A stretch of DNA of 64,000 nt from Bostrychus sinensis (GCA_020698575.1 CM036240.1:15797711-15861710); one strand, 5' to 3'. Counted from the first letter of the stretch, positions 12,298 to 24,796 are shown. Notes: generated from the sequence alone by a model not told the origin. A program made the numbers and translations.

Positions 12298-12994
12298 ACT
12301 TAAATGTCAAACAGCTTGAGCACTAAATTAATAACACAATGGCGAGTGTGTTTGTAGGTTAAGACAGTCTTTGAGAAGCAGGGTGAGGGGAGGTGACATC
12401 TTTGCGACAGATTAACTCTTGTTCCTCTTGATGAATGTATGTATGTGTCACCTTAAAATCCCCTTTAGCTGCAGCTCTAAGCATTCATTTACATGTTCTG
12501 AACAACGTGAGTGTGTTGTGGATTGTTATGGCAAGTGCGGTGCTGACAGAATGGGGTCAATGGGTGATTCGGTATTGTTCGGTGCCGCTCACACAGCCAG
12601 CCACCTATTGTATACAAGGGAAACAAGAAAACTCTATTTGCATGGTGGGGTTTCCTGCAAGGCTATATAAGAACAAATTAAGAAGTTGGGATATTGGAGT
12701 GTATAGAGTAAAAAGGTATAAATGTGTGAATGGTAAAAATGTGTAAATTTAGTGGAGGAATGTCACTGTTTCCAAAAATATATAACGTTATGTCATTATA
12801 GAAGTATGGCAAGAGGGGGCAGTGGTAAAGATTTAGTGACAAAACCTAGATACGAGCAGATGATCTTCTAGTTCAGGAGAAAATGCCATATTCTTACAGC
12901 CACAAGGCCCTTGTATCTAACAATGGTAAAGAATAAAAAACAATATAATGATATCAATAATTTGTTCCTTTAATGGTTTATTGTGTTAAAGTTA

Positions 12995-13165
12995 GTATCT
13001 ATGACCCTGTCCCACAATGGTGCAGAATCCTTAAAAAATTACTGCATCCAGATGGTATTCTGGATAGAGATAAAAAATGACCTTTGCCAAATCAATGAAC
13101 AAAATCCAACCATCATGTTTAAAGTTATCTTGTGGACAGACAAATAAAACAAATCAAAGCTGGCA
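12995..13165 (+). repeat. Dispersed repeat R3 (copy next to exon 4)
   Basis: It has the order 'gtcccacaatggtgcagaat', 'actgcatccagatggtattc', 'gttatcttgtggacagac'. The same order recurs near 17185-17320 and 37665-37790. It resembles a common teleost repeat with a 'gttatcttgctaacagacaaac'-type tail, probably a LINE 3' region. It ends ~60 bp from the exon 4 donor. Confidence 0.6.
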
Positions 13166-13227
13166 AAAACATAATCTTTAATTATTAGGTTTGTGAGTTG
13201 TGTTGGTGTGTTCAGTGTGGTACTCAC

Positions 13228-13359
13228 ATGCAACACTGCTGTTAGTGGGCACCACCAGAGCATGGACCCCAGGGTTTTTCACTATGTCCTGCCAGTGGAT
13301 GGTGTCTGCGTGACACAGGAACTTGTTCTGGTCCACATACACTCCTCCACTCAGGATCT
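13228..13359 (-). CDS. erbb4: erbb4 coding exon 4 (end of receptor L domain 1)
   Basis: The minus strand reads (G)AG ATC CTG, giving EILSGGVYVDQNKFLCHADT, then IHWQDIVKNP and a more divergent tail ending TNSSVA plus one base. These are ERBB4 hallmarks at the end of L domain 1. The acceptor is ttcccacag and the donor GCAT|gtgagt. Phase 1 at both ends joins exactly to exons 3 and 5; the split TGT codon supplies the first cysteine of the following Cys-rich domain. The exon is 132 bp, one codon shorter than the 135 bp I recall for human ERBB4; the missing codon falls in the variable stretch after NP. The tail contains an NSS sequon. EILSGG resembles ERBB3 at this position, but VDQNKFLC and IHWQDIV favour ERBB4. 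A dispersed repeat ends about 60 bp beyond the donor. Confidence 0.97.
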
Positions 13360-13717
13360 CTGTGGGAACATAACACAAAAAGGTTAGATGTCCATTTGGT
13401 GTTTTCTTCAGCTTTAGGTAATGTTAGTGTGGCTTTTATTGAAGCTTTATCTCTTTCCTTGAAACGCACTGAATGCCATAATAACAAACCCTATTCAATT
13501 TTATTCATATTTATTGTAGTTAGGCCTAAAAACAATGGTAAATGGCATTTGCAATTGTAAGCATTGTAATCCCTGAATGAGACAAGTGATGTAATTGAGC
13601 TCACAGCTGGAGCAGTTGGTAATAAAGCAAGCTACAGATTACTGTAAAAAGCTCAATGGCGAGTTATATCCTCTGATGTCACCTATGAAATAATGGCAAT
13701 AAAAAGAAAACTAAATG

Positions 13718-13718
<1 letters not shown>

Positions 13719-13765
<47 letters not shown>
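13719..13765. repeat. (ATA)n microsatellite, ~15 units
   Basis: About 47 bp of perfect ATA/TAA triplets. It explains the Tyr-run ORF on the minus strand. Confidence 0.95.
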
Positions 13766-13924
13766 CAATGGAGTGTGTATGATAAGTGACAGTAAATGAT
13801 GTCATATATGTATGGAAGTTACTAGTACCCTGTAAATAGTTAGTCTTCTGGTACTTTGGGGTCAATAGTTGCATGGTATGGTTTGGCATTGAGCAAATCC
13901 ATAGCATGCAGTGATTTGCCTGTC

Positions 13925-14060
13925 TATTTTGACATTAGCCCTTTCTGATGCAACCATCTACATTTATCGGGGCTTGGGACTGGCATAAAAAGTACACAAG
14001 CTTGTGAGACTCTTTGTGGCTGGATTATATGGCCATACACTGCCATGATTGTTGAATGAT
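13925..14060 (+). repeat. Dispersed repeat R2
   Basis: It contains 'ccctttctgatgcaaccatc', 'ggggcttgggactggcataa' and 'aagtacacaagcttgtgaga'. Related copies lie near 16995-17110, 26810-26880, 28415-28520 and 36080-36140. It is non-coding. Confidence 0.6.
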
Positions 14061-15624
14061 TGTTGTGATTGTGATCACAGGAGGTAGATACCTTTTTGCT
14101 GCACACACAGAAATAAATCCATAAATGATTGAATACAGAGGGTGTTGACTATTGCTGGTCATGAGAAGTGCCTTATCCAAGGTTTTCTTTTGCTACAGAA
14201 ATCAAGACAGAGAAAGACAAAACAGCGAGAATACCACAGAGGATTGACGGGGGAACAGAAAGACGATGTGAAGCCCAGTAGCAGATTTGCATTATTTACC
14301 GAGCTTACGTGTTCTCTATCTTCCTACAAACAGATTACTGACACAGGGCTGAAGCTGATGAGACACATAATCATAGAGCCGGCTCCCTGCCAGCACCGAC
14401 CACCAACGGCCAAGCACAATATTGTGCCACAAAGGCTTGATTAAATGATACTCTGTGGATAATAGGTGGAGCTGGTGGTATTACCTTCACAACTTCACAT
14501 TTTCCCTGACCACATCCAAAAACTCTCTATCTTTCTCGGCGTGTGGTGGGAGTCGGAAAGGAAAATTAATCCTGCCTCTCACGACGGGAGGGATATCGCT
14601 TGGCTAGGAGGGTCTCAAATTCAAATTGTGTACCCAATGTGAAACTTCTGGCAGAATACAGCGATGGACCAAATCAACACAGAGTTTTATTTTTTGGGCA
14701 TAATGCCAGCTGGACACTACAGTACTAGGAAAACAAGTTACATTTGCACAAAACCTGGCCTCCACCTTTGTCACAGGTAATTTTGTAATTGAAGCTAAAC
14801 CAGGTGTAGTTAATAGACATATTTATTGAGATTTACACATTTGAACAATGAATCTAAAACAATATAAGGATCTACAATACATGCGATCATACATACATAC
14901 TGTATTGTGCTGTCTATTGTCATCAACTGAGTCTTGATTCCAGCTCTTCAGATGGTGATTCCACATGAGAGTTGGGTTTAAGCAATGTTTTCTCACAATG
15001 TTTTTTGAATGCCTTACCTCTTGTTTACTTCCCTTAAATCAAACTGGAGTTGCAAGAACACAGATTGCAAAACAAGCAAGGTGCACAGAGAAAAAGCAGG
15101 CGGTAGAAGGAGAAAGGAAAAAAAACAACAACTTTGAACTCTTGCTAAACTTGTACACCACTGCATACATCCCCAACTCTGCACCTGGAAATGCCAATTT
15201 CTAGCTAAAGTGGATACACATTGTCAACCTTGTCCTAGTTGACCTGGATTAATACAAATAGCACTTCAAGCATCTGATGTCATCTCACCTAAGGGAAAGA
15301 AAAGAAACATAAATATGATTTTTGAGGCCCCTTTTAGTTGTCCACATTCCTTCAGTTACCACAGCAAATACTCCATGCTTATTGGCACTAGAAATACACT
15401 GGCTTTTGATTGTGGCTAGATTGTCATCTTATGGGCCACCGGGGATTGAACCCCTGCCTTCTGCCCAAATAATAATTAATGAAACTATTTTATAAAACAT
15501 GCAATGTTTGATTGGTGCAAACAAGAAACAGATTGCTATTTAGCCTTGATGCAACAAATCCACAGAAATAAATAAGAGATGCTTGGCAATGGCTTGAGAT
15601 GTTTGCCTAAGACTTTGAATATTG

Positions 15625-15985
15625 GTTAGATGGTTATATATTAGCTTTATAATTTTAGTGGAAAAAATATTGTTACTTCAAAATTATACTAAAGTAAATA
15701 TAACCAACCACTTATTTTTTATTTTTTACTTTTTAACAACTACTACTTCTACTACTACAACTACTTCCACTACTACTACCAAGCTAGATCAAACCCAGGT
15801 TGAGCATTCTTCCCTTTATGCCACCAAGGTCAAAACATTTTCTATCATTAAGAGAAGTGACATTTAGAGACTCTGTGAAAGTAACATTTATCCCTCAAAA
15901 AGTATGGTTTAGAAAATGTACCCAGATAGTATCCTTAAAAAACTGCATCTAAGGAAACCATTTGAGTAAAAGCATCTTGTTGCTT
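15625..15985 (+). mobile_element. ACT-family MITE copy
   Basis: The triplet tract at about 15738-15782 (actactacttctactactac) is flanked by diverged 'acttcaaaattatactaaag' and 'gtaacatttatccctcaaaa' blocks of the family. Confidence 0.6.
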
Positions 15986-16587
15986 TCCACCACTGCACAC
16001 TTCCATCATTCATAGAACACCATGTTAACACTTGTGCTGGCAATGCTTTCATTACTGCAAACGCTTGCTTTGCACATTTGCTGTATGTGCAGTAAGTGGC
16101 CAGGGGCAGATCAATGGTTAAATCCTGGCGCTGATTGTTTAGCGACTAGAGAAAATGTCTTAATTAGTTTGTGGACATAGCTACGGCTTGTGTATCCCTA
16201 GAAAGCCTTCCTCATCATTCTTTATCTCGAGAGCAACTCCCAGCGTAGCTTACTGAACACCTTAAAAAACCCAAAGTAATATTCAGTGTGCATGACCGTT
16301 CGAGGAAAACAATATGAAATTCGTGGAGGCAGAACAAATGTATGCGCAGTTATTTTGATGGTAAGTGCTTGTTGTTGTTTTTTTTATTTTTTTATTATTG
16401 CAGTGCAGGGATGAGTTTGATTAAGAGTGGGAGGCAAATAGGAAACCAATGATCAGAAAAAAACATATTAATGAGTTTGTGAGAGTGAATTAATAAGCCT
16501 TGCGTGAATTGTTTAATGAAGAAATATGTAGAACAACAGATGCATCAAAATGAATGACTGGTTTGCTGCAATGTTGCATTGCCATGG

Positions 16588-16650
16588 TACTACAACTACT
16601 ACTACTTCTACTACTACTACTACTACTATTACTGCTACCACTACTACTAC
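16588..16650. repeat. (ACT)n tract, ACT-family relic
   Basis: About 20 near-perfect ACT triplets followed by 'aagcagcatttaaaatgcac'. It is probably the core of a further MITE copy with eroded flanks. Confidence 0.7.
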
Positions 16651-16984
16651 CAAGCAGCATTTAAAATGCACATAAAGTAGATCCTTGATACACCAAATTA
16701 GAACGAGTGTTTAGTGCAGCTCAGTTGAACAGTGGACAATATATCAGAGGCTGATCAAGTAGCTAAATCTATTATATACTCAAGTGGAAGTACCAACTTT
16801 AAGCACCTGAAGAGCACAGACATCCACTTTACCATTGCCCCTATCTTGCAATGTAAAAATATAGTGCCCACATTGGGATTCAGAGCAGGAATCTTATAGT
16901 TCAGGGGTTTCAGTGGGTCTATTGAAACCCCAATTCTGGAGTCACCACAGCAAATCAACCACTTTCTACTGAGCAGTGATTTGC

Positions 16985-17325
16985 ATATTAATTTGGCCTA
17001 TGTTTTACACCAGATGCCCTTCTTAATGCAACATTATCCTTTTATCTGGGCTTTGGGCAGGCACAAAAAAAGTACACACAGGCGTGTGACCCCATGTAGC
17101 TGGATTACTCTATCAACTGATTCACAAAGCCATTATATCTCGTAATGATGAAGGAGCGTGAGTTAGATCGTTGGCCATATCTCACAATGGTAAAGACATT
17201 TACTGGATCCAGAGAGTGCTCTAGCTGCACACCAAAAGTTAAGAAATTCTTCATTTGCCCATTAGTAATCTAAATTTCACCATTACTCTTTGACTCACTA
17301 ACAGACAAACTCTATTAACCTCCTT
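16985..17325 (+). repeat. R2 followed by R3 repeat
   Basis: R2 motifs (cagatgcccttcttaatgca, tttgggcaggcacaaaaaaa) precede R3 motifs (catatctcacaatggtaaag, ttactggatccagagagtgc, actaacagacaaactc). The same R2-to-R3 order occurs at 28415-28600, which suggests both are parts of one larger element. Confidence 0.6.
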
Positions 17326-19854
17326 GGCGGTGGTGATATGCCTAAGACAAGTCAAAAATACTGTAGATGTCAAGCCCTACTTTTAACTCACTTAGAATAT
17401 ATAGCTTTTAATAAAGTAGTCTTTGAACTTTTTTATAACTAGTTTTAACCACCTGAGCACTACTGGCATAACCCATAACACAGTTGGTTGTTGTTAATGG
17501 TCGAGTATGTACTGATATTACTTGGACAGCAGTACATGCAACACATAGAAAACACAGTGTGGGGCAGAGCATTACACTAGAGTGGCCAGAGCAGTGGGAC
17601 TAGAGGTTTTACTAGCAGTCCCTGTTGCACTGTCTCATTGACTCGCTGCATTTTGACTTGTTTTCGGCTGAACGCTGCTATCGGCTCAGTGGCACAGAGG
17701 GGAGAAACTGTGCGGGAAGATGAGGATGCATTCTGGGTCAAAGAGGCTAAATGCCGGGGTGCACAGCCCTGCTGTACGGCCCAGCAGAGGAACAGGGCTC
17801 AGAGTGTTGCTAGGCTACGATACTGTAGACCGATGCAAATGCCAAAATAAGATACAAAGGAAGAAATGGTGCTGAAAAACTAAAGCTAACACGTAGCCAG
17901 GGATAGTAACGCCTTGAGCAACAACTGGATACTTACAAGTGGAAACAGAGGGATTTTCCATGTTTGACAAATGCTATGAATGTTCAGAAATGAATGGTGG
18001 CTTCTGTAACAAAAAAAAATGTATATCACAGGCAACTGATCTAGAAATAAAATTAGAACCCATGATCAGATTATTTGAGAACCACTGTCATATTTTGTTG
18101 TACACGTACAGTAACTATTTCCCCCTGCCAGGCACAAACCACAGAGTTGAAGCTTGCAGTCACAAAGTATCATGTCAGACAGGCTGCTCTGAGCTGCTTG
18201 TTTGCTCCAGATGTGAAGACAGCAGATCTGTGGCACTGCTCTATTATAACAGGTGATTCCCCCTCCATCCATCATCTGCTGCTAGTGCACTGTCATCCTC
18301 TCCCTCCCCTACTCCTGTCCTGTCATGGCTTGTTTCTCTGCTTGAACAATAAAATGTGTTAAGGCCCTAGTGCAATGTTTAAGTGTAGACTAAGTGTAAC
18401 ATTTTACATTTTACCTTTTAGGTGTAGACTTTTAAACTCAATACTGTCAATGATGAAATCTGATAGAAGTACTGGGATTGGTGCAGGGTCAAATGGTGAT
18501 TTTTTTGTTACACTATTTTAAAGGGTCATAAAGCAAAGCTGCCAACTAGGACCCTCTTTCTGCACTTAGCCTCCCAAATCTTTGACTTGGAAGAATGTAG
18601 GGGTCAGTCATTTACATATAAGCACATGCATTTTCATGTTGTTGGAAAAAAACTTCAGTGTTTAAAAAATATTCTTTTGTGGAGAGACACATTTTTTATA
18701 GACAAGATAAGACAAAAAATGACCTGAAAGGATAAGTAAATTGTTTTGGGGTTGGTCAAGTAAAAGATGTAGCTGTACAAACTTCTCAGGTCCTACTTTG
18801 TCGATTGGCAATGCTTCAAAAATGCTGGAAAAGTGGACAAAGACCAGGGGGAGAGAGAGAGAGGAGAAGAAGAACTGAGGGTGGGGCTGAGCAGGGGATG
18901 GGGCCTAGACCTGTGAATGAAAGCTGTCAGTGCACCATACAGCAACAAGAGAGGACTGGGACAAGAGCGCAAGAGCGGGGAGAGGCAGCAATGGTGTTGG
19001 AAGGGCCAAAGGTGTTTTAGCATGGAAACAATACTATGCCATAATGATCCATTAAGAACTATTAAACTAAAGTAGCCACTGTTCAACCCTGGGATGCAGT
19101 GAACCCCACTGAAGTATTTCATATTGAATCAGTTTGAATTCAACAACTTTAAAAGTCCCTTCTGACTACTTCTATCACAAGAAATACATTTATTTTATAC
19201 AAGTAATCTATTAATATATGTCTTCCTAATGTAAGTCTTATAGTGTGCAGTGAATTATGGCATGCTTCACAAACTTCATCAGCTCTCTCACCTCATCTCC
19301 ATAAGGTCAACGGCTGATGCAGCTCCCGAAGGAACCGCATGCAATTTTAACAGTGTTAACGTGGTCACTGGCAAAATGGCGGTACCCATTCAAATGCAAT
19401 TGCACTTTTATGTGTTTAACTATTGACCTGAAAAGAACAACTGCATTAATTCTTCTTCATAAAAGCGCCTCACGAGAGGTTCACCAGAGAGACGGCAGCG
19501 CTGGGATTTAACTGTCTCTCCGAACATGCTGCGGTCCGAAGACGCGACGTGGGCAGCGAGTGTTGTGTGCGGCTATGTTGATGTGGTTATAAAGCAAGAG
19601 ATAAAGTGGCGAGTGGTATTCCAAGCCGCCACACTGTAAAAGGAAAAAAGGATATTAAAAATTAAAAGAGTGGAATTACAGGACAACAGATGGGAGAGTG
19701 TGGTCTTTCTTGGAAGTGTCTGTGTGAATGTGCATTTGGCCTTACGCGTTAAATGCACATTTAATTTTAACAGAGCAAGTGACATTGACAGCTAAATGAC
19801 CCAACTTAATATATGCCGTTTACATGGTGCTATGCATGATGGCCTTGCTGCTAA

Positions 19855-20585
19855 GGTGGTGATGGTGCAAAGAAGAGTGAGAAGGTTCTGATGCTGAGGT
19901 GGTGATGGGGTAGAGGAGAGTGAGATGATTTAGCTGCTGGGATGGTAATGGGACAGAGGAACAAGAGATGGTTCTGCTGCTGAGGTGGTGATGGGACAAG
20001 TGAAAGTGCGATGTTTGGTTGCTGAGGTGGGGATGAAGGAGAGTGAGATGGTTCTGCTGCTAAGGTGGTGATGGGGTAGAGGAAAGTGAGATGCTTCTGT
20101 TGCTAAAGTGGCAATGAGGCGGAGAGAGTGAGACATTGCTGTTACTGAGTTGGTGATGGGGAGGAGGAGAGTGAGACAGTTCTGGTACTAAAGGAGGAGA
20201 GTGAGGTGGTTCTGGTGCTGAGGTGGTGATGGGGAGAGTGTGATGATTCTGTTGCTGAGAAGAAGATAGAGGAGGAGAGAGTGAGATGGTTCTGCTGCTG
20301 AGGTGGTGATGGGACGGCTAAGAGTGCAATGTTTGGTTGCTGAGATGTGGATGGAGTAGAGTTAGATAATTCTGCTGCTGAGGTGGTGATGGGGTGGCAG
20401 AGACTGTGATGGTTCTGTTGCTGAGGTGTTAATGGGACAGGTAAGAGTGCAATGTTTGCTTGCTGAGGTGGTGATGGGGTAGAGGGCAGTGAGATTGTGG
20501 CTTTGCTGGGGTTGTGATAGGGTGGAGGAGAGTGAGATGGTACTGCTGCTGAGGTGGTGATGGGGCGAAGGAGGCGAGTGACAAT
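19855..20585. repeat. Minisatellite, ~43-bp purine-rich unit
   Basis: About 730 bp of imperfect tandem copies with core 'gctgctgaggtggtgatggg' followed by 'gagagtgagatggttct'. A higher-order variant contains 'aagtgcgatgtttggttgct'. I count roughly 16-17 units with length changes. The strand is strongly G/A-rich; the complementary strand gives Ser/His/Pro ORFs with no other coding support. Confidence 0.9.
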
Positions 20586-22684
20586 TGGCTGAGAGGTTAA
20601 GGAAGCAAAAGGAGAGCTGAGAAGATGAGAGGGAGGAGTCTGAATTTAGCTTCAGCTTCATAGCATACGCCACAATGTCCAAACTTTCCAATGCTCCAAA
20701 GTATTACACCAGATAAATTGAATTAAGATTTAGGAAATATAATCAAATGTGGAACCAGGAGGTACTTACTGTTTGTCACACTGTGTCCTTATAGTCAAAG
20801 GAGTGTATAAAATGTTCCATCAGTACAGGATGAGATGCACCAATGACTGAACACTGCAATATTAGGCCTTGGGAGCGAGAATGGGCTCCAAAGACTCACC
20901 AAGGCCTGTTTGTGCTGTGGTTACAAAACAAGTTGCACAGCCTTCGGTGGAGGCAGTTGAAAATAAGTGACATTGGGGATAAATAAAAGAAGGAGCTGGA
21001 GGGGACATAAATTGCACTGTGAAGAGTAACAACAAATGGAAGAGAAGGAGATGGCTCAAATGGGGACGGGGGTAAAATAATGCTCGGCTGATGATGGCTG
21101 TTGGATAAGTCTTCACAACAGCCGCTGCTCATAAACATGAAGCATTGGAATCAGAACTCACTCTTAGATGCAAGCACCATTTTGTTTAGTGCTGCTCTTA
21201 TGTTCATTTTAGCACTTAGCACTCTGCAGAGAAGTGGAGTTCAGTATCAGGGCTGTGTTGATGGCACGGGGGCGTTAGCCATATCCCCATACTCTAAACA
21301 CAGGGCTTTCCTTTTGCCAAGATAACTGCATTCTCGGGCTCGGGCTCATTAAATTTAGCCCAACCCTCATGCAATTGTTTCCCATGAGTCTTGGTGAAAA
21401 ATGGCTGAGATTTAGGGATTATGGAATTACAGCAGAGCCAGACAAAGCAGCTGCTTAAGGATGAGCGGAGAGGAAAAAATAAAATCATGACAGGGAGGTT
21501 ATTGCATTGGGAGGAGTAGCATCTTTTCCTTATTTTCGAACTTAAACTGTGATAAAACTGCGATAATCTGAGCTTTATGGATGGAAGAAGGAGGAGCAGT
21601 GATATTACAATACCTTGAAATAAGAAAGAGATGATGAAACAAAGCAAAAAAGAAAAAAGATTATCAAGGGGACAAACAAGTGAGTGATTAAAAAAAGAGT
21701 AAAAGGACCTTCAATAGCTGCTGCTGAGGGCCACTTAGCTTATCAAGGCTGATGTGTGATCGGGACTGCTGGCTGAATTCAAATGAGCCGCACTCAGAGG
21801 AATGTGCAAAACAAAACAGGCTCCGAGAGAAATGGAAAATGAGAAAGAGCATAGGAGAGACTGAGCGAGCATATCTTAACACACAAATACCCAGGGTGTT
21901 GGTTTTACCACACACAACGACCCACTGCACCAGGGCCAGGGTTTGCCAAAACACAACATTACTGAGCTCCTGTTTTTCCAGGCCCGTAGAGGCATATTCA
22001 GTAACATACAGCAGGCTCAGATTAAAGATAGACAGTATATCTGCGTTTTGTGTGAACAATCATTGTGGGAAAGGCTGTATCTCAATAGTTTTCTTGTCTG
22101 AATAAAACTTGTGTGAGAAAATGTAACCAACTGTTTCAGATCAGAGTATATTTAATGTAACTTAGAAATAAAATACATTAAGTAATATGTATTAGTCTAC
22201 AAAGCAATTGTCAAAGGTTTCTACAAAAATAGATGATAAAGTTAGTGGGTTCTCTCTGGGTCCTCTGCTTCTTCTCACTGGATTAGTGTTAGGTAAACAG
22301 GTGAATCTAAACCTTGGGCCCACACTAAAATGTATATTGCGTATAATTGTTAGTATATAGCATATTGTTTCTTGTAAATAAGTAAGTCTGAAAAACTGGT
22401 CGGTCTCAAAAATTCAGTTCGGAGTCAGAAATGGCCATTATTTTGGGCACTATAATCCAATCTGTTGCAGTAACTTTCGACCCAGCAGTCTTGACCCAAG
22501 AATGGGTTTCCTCTTGGAAATAGAATATATTATTACAGTAACAAAAATAATATTTCACAGTAAAATAATGTATTTCCATTCTGATAAAGTTAGACAGTTT
22601 TTGTGAACCTGGCCAGTACTCCTTTCCTACAGATTATTTATGAATTAACTAACTTGAGTCAGCTTTGGGACGGTAATGGTAGTT

Positions 22685-22860
22685 TAAAAAATATATATAT
22701 ATACTTTTGAAAGTAATTTGTTATATTCAATACTTTTTTTGTACTTTTAATCAAGTAATATTTTTGTTGTGTACTGTTACTTCAATATGAGTAATATAAT
22801 TTTGAAGCAAATATACTTTTCCTTCAGTAAAGAATGTCAGTACAACTCTACTTCAAAATG
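22685..22860 (-). mobile_element. ACT-family MITE relic
   Basis: It contains 'cttttaatcaagtaatattt' and 'gtactgttacttcaatatga', the reverse of the family's 'acttgagtaaaagtac' end. The triplet core is absent here. Confidence 0.5.
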
Positions 22861-23344
22861 AAAGACAATAATAAGAGGTTAAGGGGGCTGCCTTCTGACC
22901 AGAGGGTTGGTCAATAAGTCACAGCATCACAAAAACTACAAGTAGCATAAATAGGAACCTGAAGACATGGCTGGTGCTGCATGTTACAACACCCATCTGA
23001 GCTCAGAGGGACCTGAGATGAGCCTGTCCCATTAACCATCACTGCCTCCATCAATAGCTGCTCCACTTTGGCCTAAGAGGCAAAAAATAAGCATATTAAT
23101 TATTAAGTTGCTGAGGGAGACGAGAGCAGAGACGAAGGGTTGGAGGCTAATGTGCGTGTTTATGCATGTGTCGGTAGTGAGCAGGGTTTTAATTGAGTTT
23201 AGAAACACGGCTGCATGGAAATCTCAGAAATAGCATAAGTTGAGGAGATAATCTTTTAACAGGGTATAACAGCAAACCTTTGTCTTTTAAAGATCATAAA
23301 GAACTTTTTAAGTAGGTTTAAATAAATGACAAATTCAGTTCCAG

Positions 23345-23571
23345 ACGTGGAGGAAATGCTCACAATCTGTACCATGGTAAAAATACTGCTATTTTAAAGT
23401 ATTAATACATACGAGAAGTAAATATATTTAAAATAAATAAATAAATAAATAAATAAGTTATTAAGAAAAATAAAAATGTATTAATGTAAACTGAAATACA
23501 AAGTATTGTTACATTTTTTCCACAATAAAAACTCTTACTACTACTACTACCACCACTGGCCCAAACCCATA
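23345..23571 (+). mobile_element. ACT-family MITE copy
   Basis: It starts 'cgtggaggaaatgctcacaa' and includes an (AAAT)n run at 23433-23457 and a short ACT tract at about 23536-23551. It directly abuts the next copy. Confidence 0.6.
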
Positions 23572-23572
23572 A

Positions 23573-23900
23573 CAGTGGAGGAAGACGTGTTTAAAATCTG
23601 TACTTAAGTAAAAGTACAGTTACTTCAAATAGTACATTATATTATAAAACATATAACTATTACTTTAGAAATTGAATATAAAAAAAATGACTATTATATT
23701 AATATTACTACTACTATTAACTATTATTTTTCTTCTTCTTCTTTCTTCTAATACTATTATTGCAACTATTACTGATATCACTGCTACGAAAGGAATTTTT
23801 TTTTACTCATTTATAGATGTAAAAGTAACATTTTTCCTCACAAATTAACTCAAGTAAATGTAATGTAAAGCTAGAAAATATCTTCAGAAAGTACAAAAAT
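23573..23900 (+). mobile_element. ACT-family MITE copy
   Basis: It starts 'gtggaggaagacgtgtttaa' then 'tacttaagtaaaagtacagt', has a degenerate triplet tract at about 23695-23785, and ends in 'actcaagtaaatgtaatg' and 'cttcagaaagtac'. The AGTC-rich element begins right at its end. Confidence 0.7.
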
Positions 23901-23907
23901 AGTCCAG

Positions 23908-24184
23908 CAGTGTTGTAGTCAGGTCACCATTTCTGGGGTCCAAGTCGCTCTCGAGTCCTTAGTGTTCAAGTCCAAGTCAGTCTAAGACTAGTCCAAGAGG
24001 AGTCCGAGTCGAGTCATCAGCTCTAACAGTGCAAGTCGGAGCAAGTCTTTAGCTTGCTCCCCGAGCTGAGTCACAGGTTGTTTGCCCCTCAGTCGTCACG
24101 AGTCAGTGTCAAGTCACAAGTCCTGAAAACAAGGCCAATGATGCGACTCAAGTCCAGCTCTAGGACTCGAGTACTCCCTCTCTG
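23908..24184 (+). mobile_element. AGTC-rich hAT-like MITE
   Basis: It is 277 bp, begins CAGTGTTGTAGTC and ends GAGTACTCCCTCTCTG (imperfect inverted ends). It is flanked by TAGTCCAG (23900-23907) and CAGTCCAG (24185-24192), an 8-bp duplication with one mismatch. The interior is packed with the pentamer AAGTC/GAGTC in both near-tandem and spaced form. It matches a teleost repeat type I know; it has no ORF. Confidence 0.8.
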
Positions 24185-24760
24185 CAGTCCAGTATACATA
24201 ATAATAACTACAAAAAATGTTAAGTGATCATGTCAAAAGCTATTTTTGTTCATATATTGACAAACAAAACTTAAACATCACTGACAACTTGTTCCTTTCC
24301 ACAATAAACTCATCCAACACAATCCTTTCATCAGTCCAAGTCCACAGGTGTCCATTTAGGCCGTATTATTTTATAAACTGATACAAAGTGACATTTCCCT
24401 CAGTGGTTTTTTTCAGACCACCCAGCCACCAGTCAGCTCCCATTTTATTTGCTTTCCTCCTCATTTTGCTCCTCCTCTGAGATGAGCGGCGGGTGCGTGT
24501 GTGGCATCAAAGCCCTGTCTCGGGGTCTGAATCAAAGCAGGAAGCGCGTGTCAAGACTGCACAGCCATTCACCGGCGTGGTAAAGACAGGCAGTCGCCGA
24601 CAGAAAGTGAACATGACAATCACAGTGTGGGCATGTTCTCTACGTGTGATCGTATGTGGCAGACTTAGCACAAAACAGATGAATGAAATGAAAAGGAGCA
24701 GGTGGTGTTCACTAAGGTACCGTGAATTCATAGAACTCATAATTGTAGTAATAGGTTCTC

Positions 24761-24763
<3 letters not shown>

Positions 24764-24792
<29 letters not shown>
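24764..24792. repeat. Poly-A tract (29 A)
   Basis: Uninterrupted A run. No retroelement body is recognisable upstream, so I do not call it a tail. Confidence 0.9.

Positions 24793-24796
<4 letters not shown>

Larger units (their letters stand above)
5020..13227 (-). other. erbb4: erbb4 intron 4 (8,208 bp)
   Basis: It is bounded by the exon 4 donor (gtgagt) and exon 5 acceptor (ttgcag). It contains the LINE 3' end, composite repeat, TTAA-MITE and minisatellite element listed separately. In 5020-6540, 6910-7370, 7560-8370, 8800-10380, 10750-11690 and 12235-12990 I recognise no gene. The segment 11040-11220 is locally GC-richer but shows no exon signature. Confidence 0.85.

Noticed and set aside
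13193..13387. Plus-strand ORF over exon 4
   Set aside because: It is antisense to exon 4; openness is a by-product of the real codons on the other strand.
17638..17850. 70-residue plus-strand ORF in a GC-richer stretch
   Set aside because: No recognisable domain, no splice sites in keeping with an exon, and no matching downstream exon.
19855..20585. CRISPR-like direct repeats
   Set aside because: Units are contiguous and diverged, without unique spacers; the genome is vertebrate.
19930..20691. Ser/His/Pro-rich minus-strand ORFs as a repeat protein
   Set aside because: They follow a minisatellite whose unit length is not a constant multiple of three; frames break between units and there is no splice or start context.
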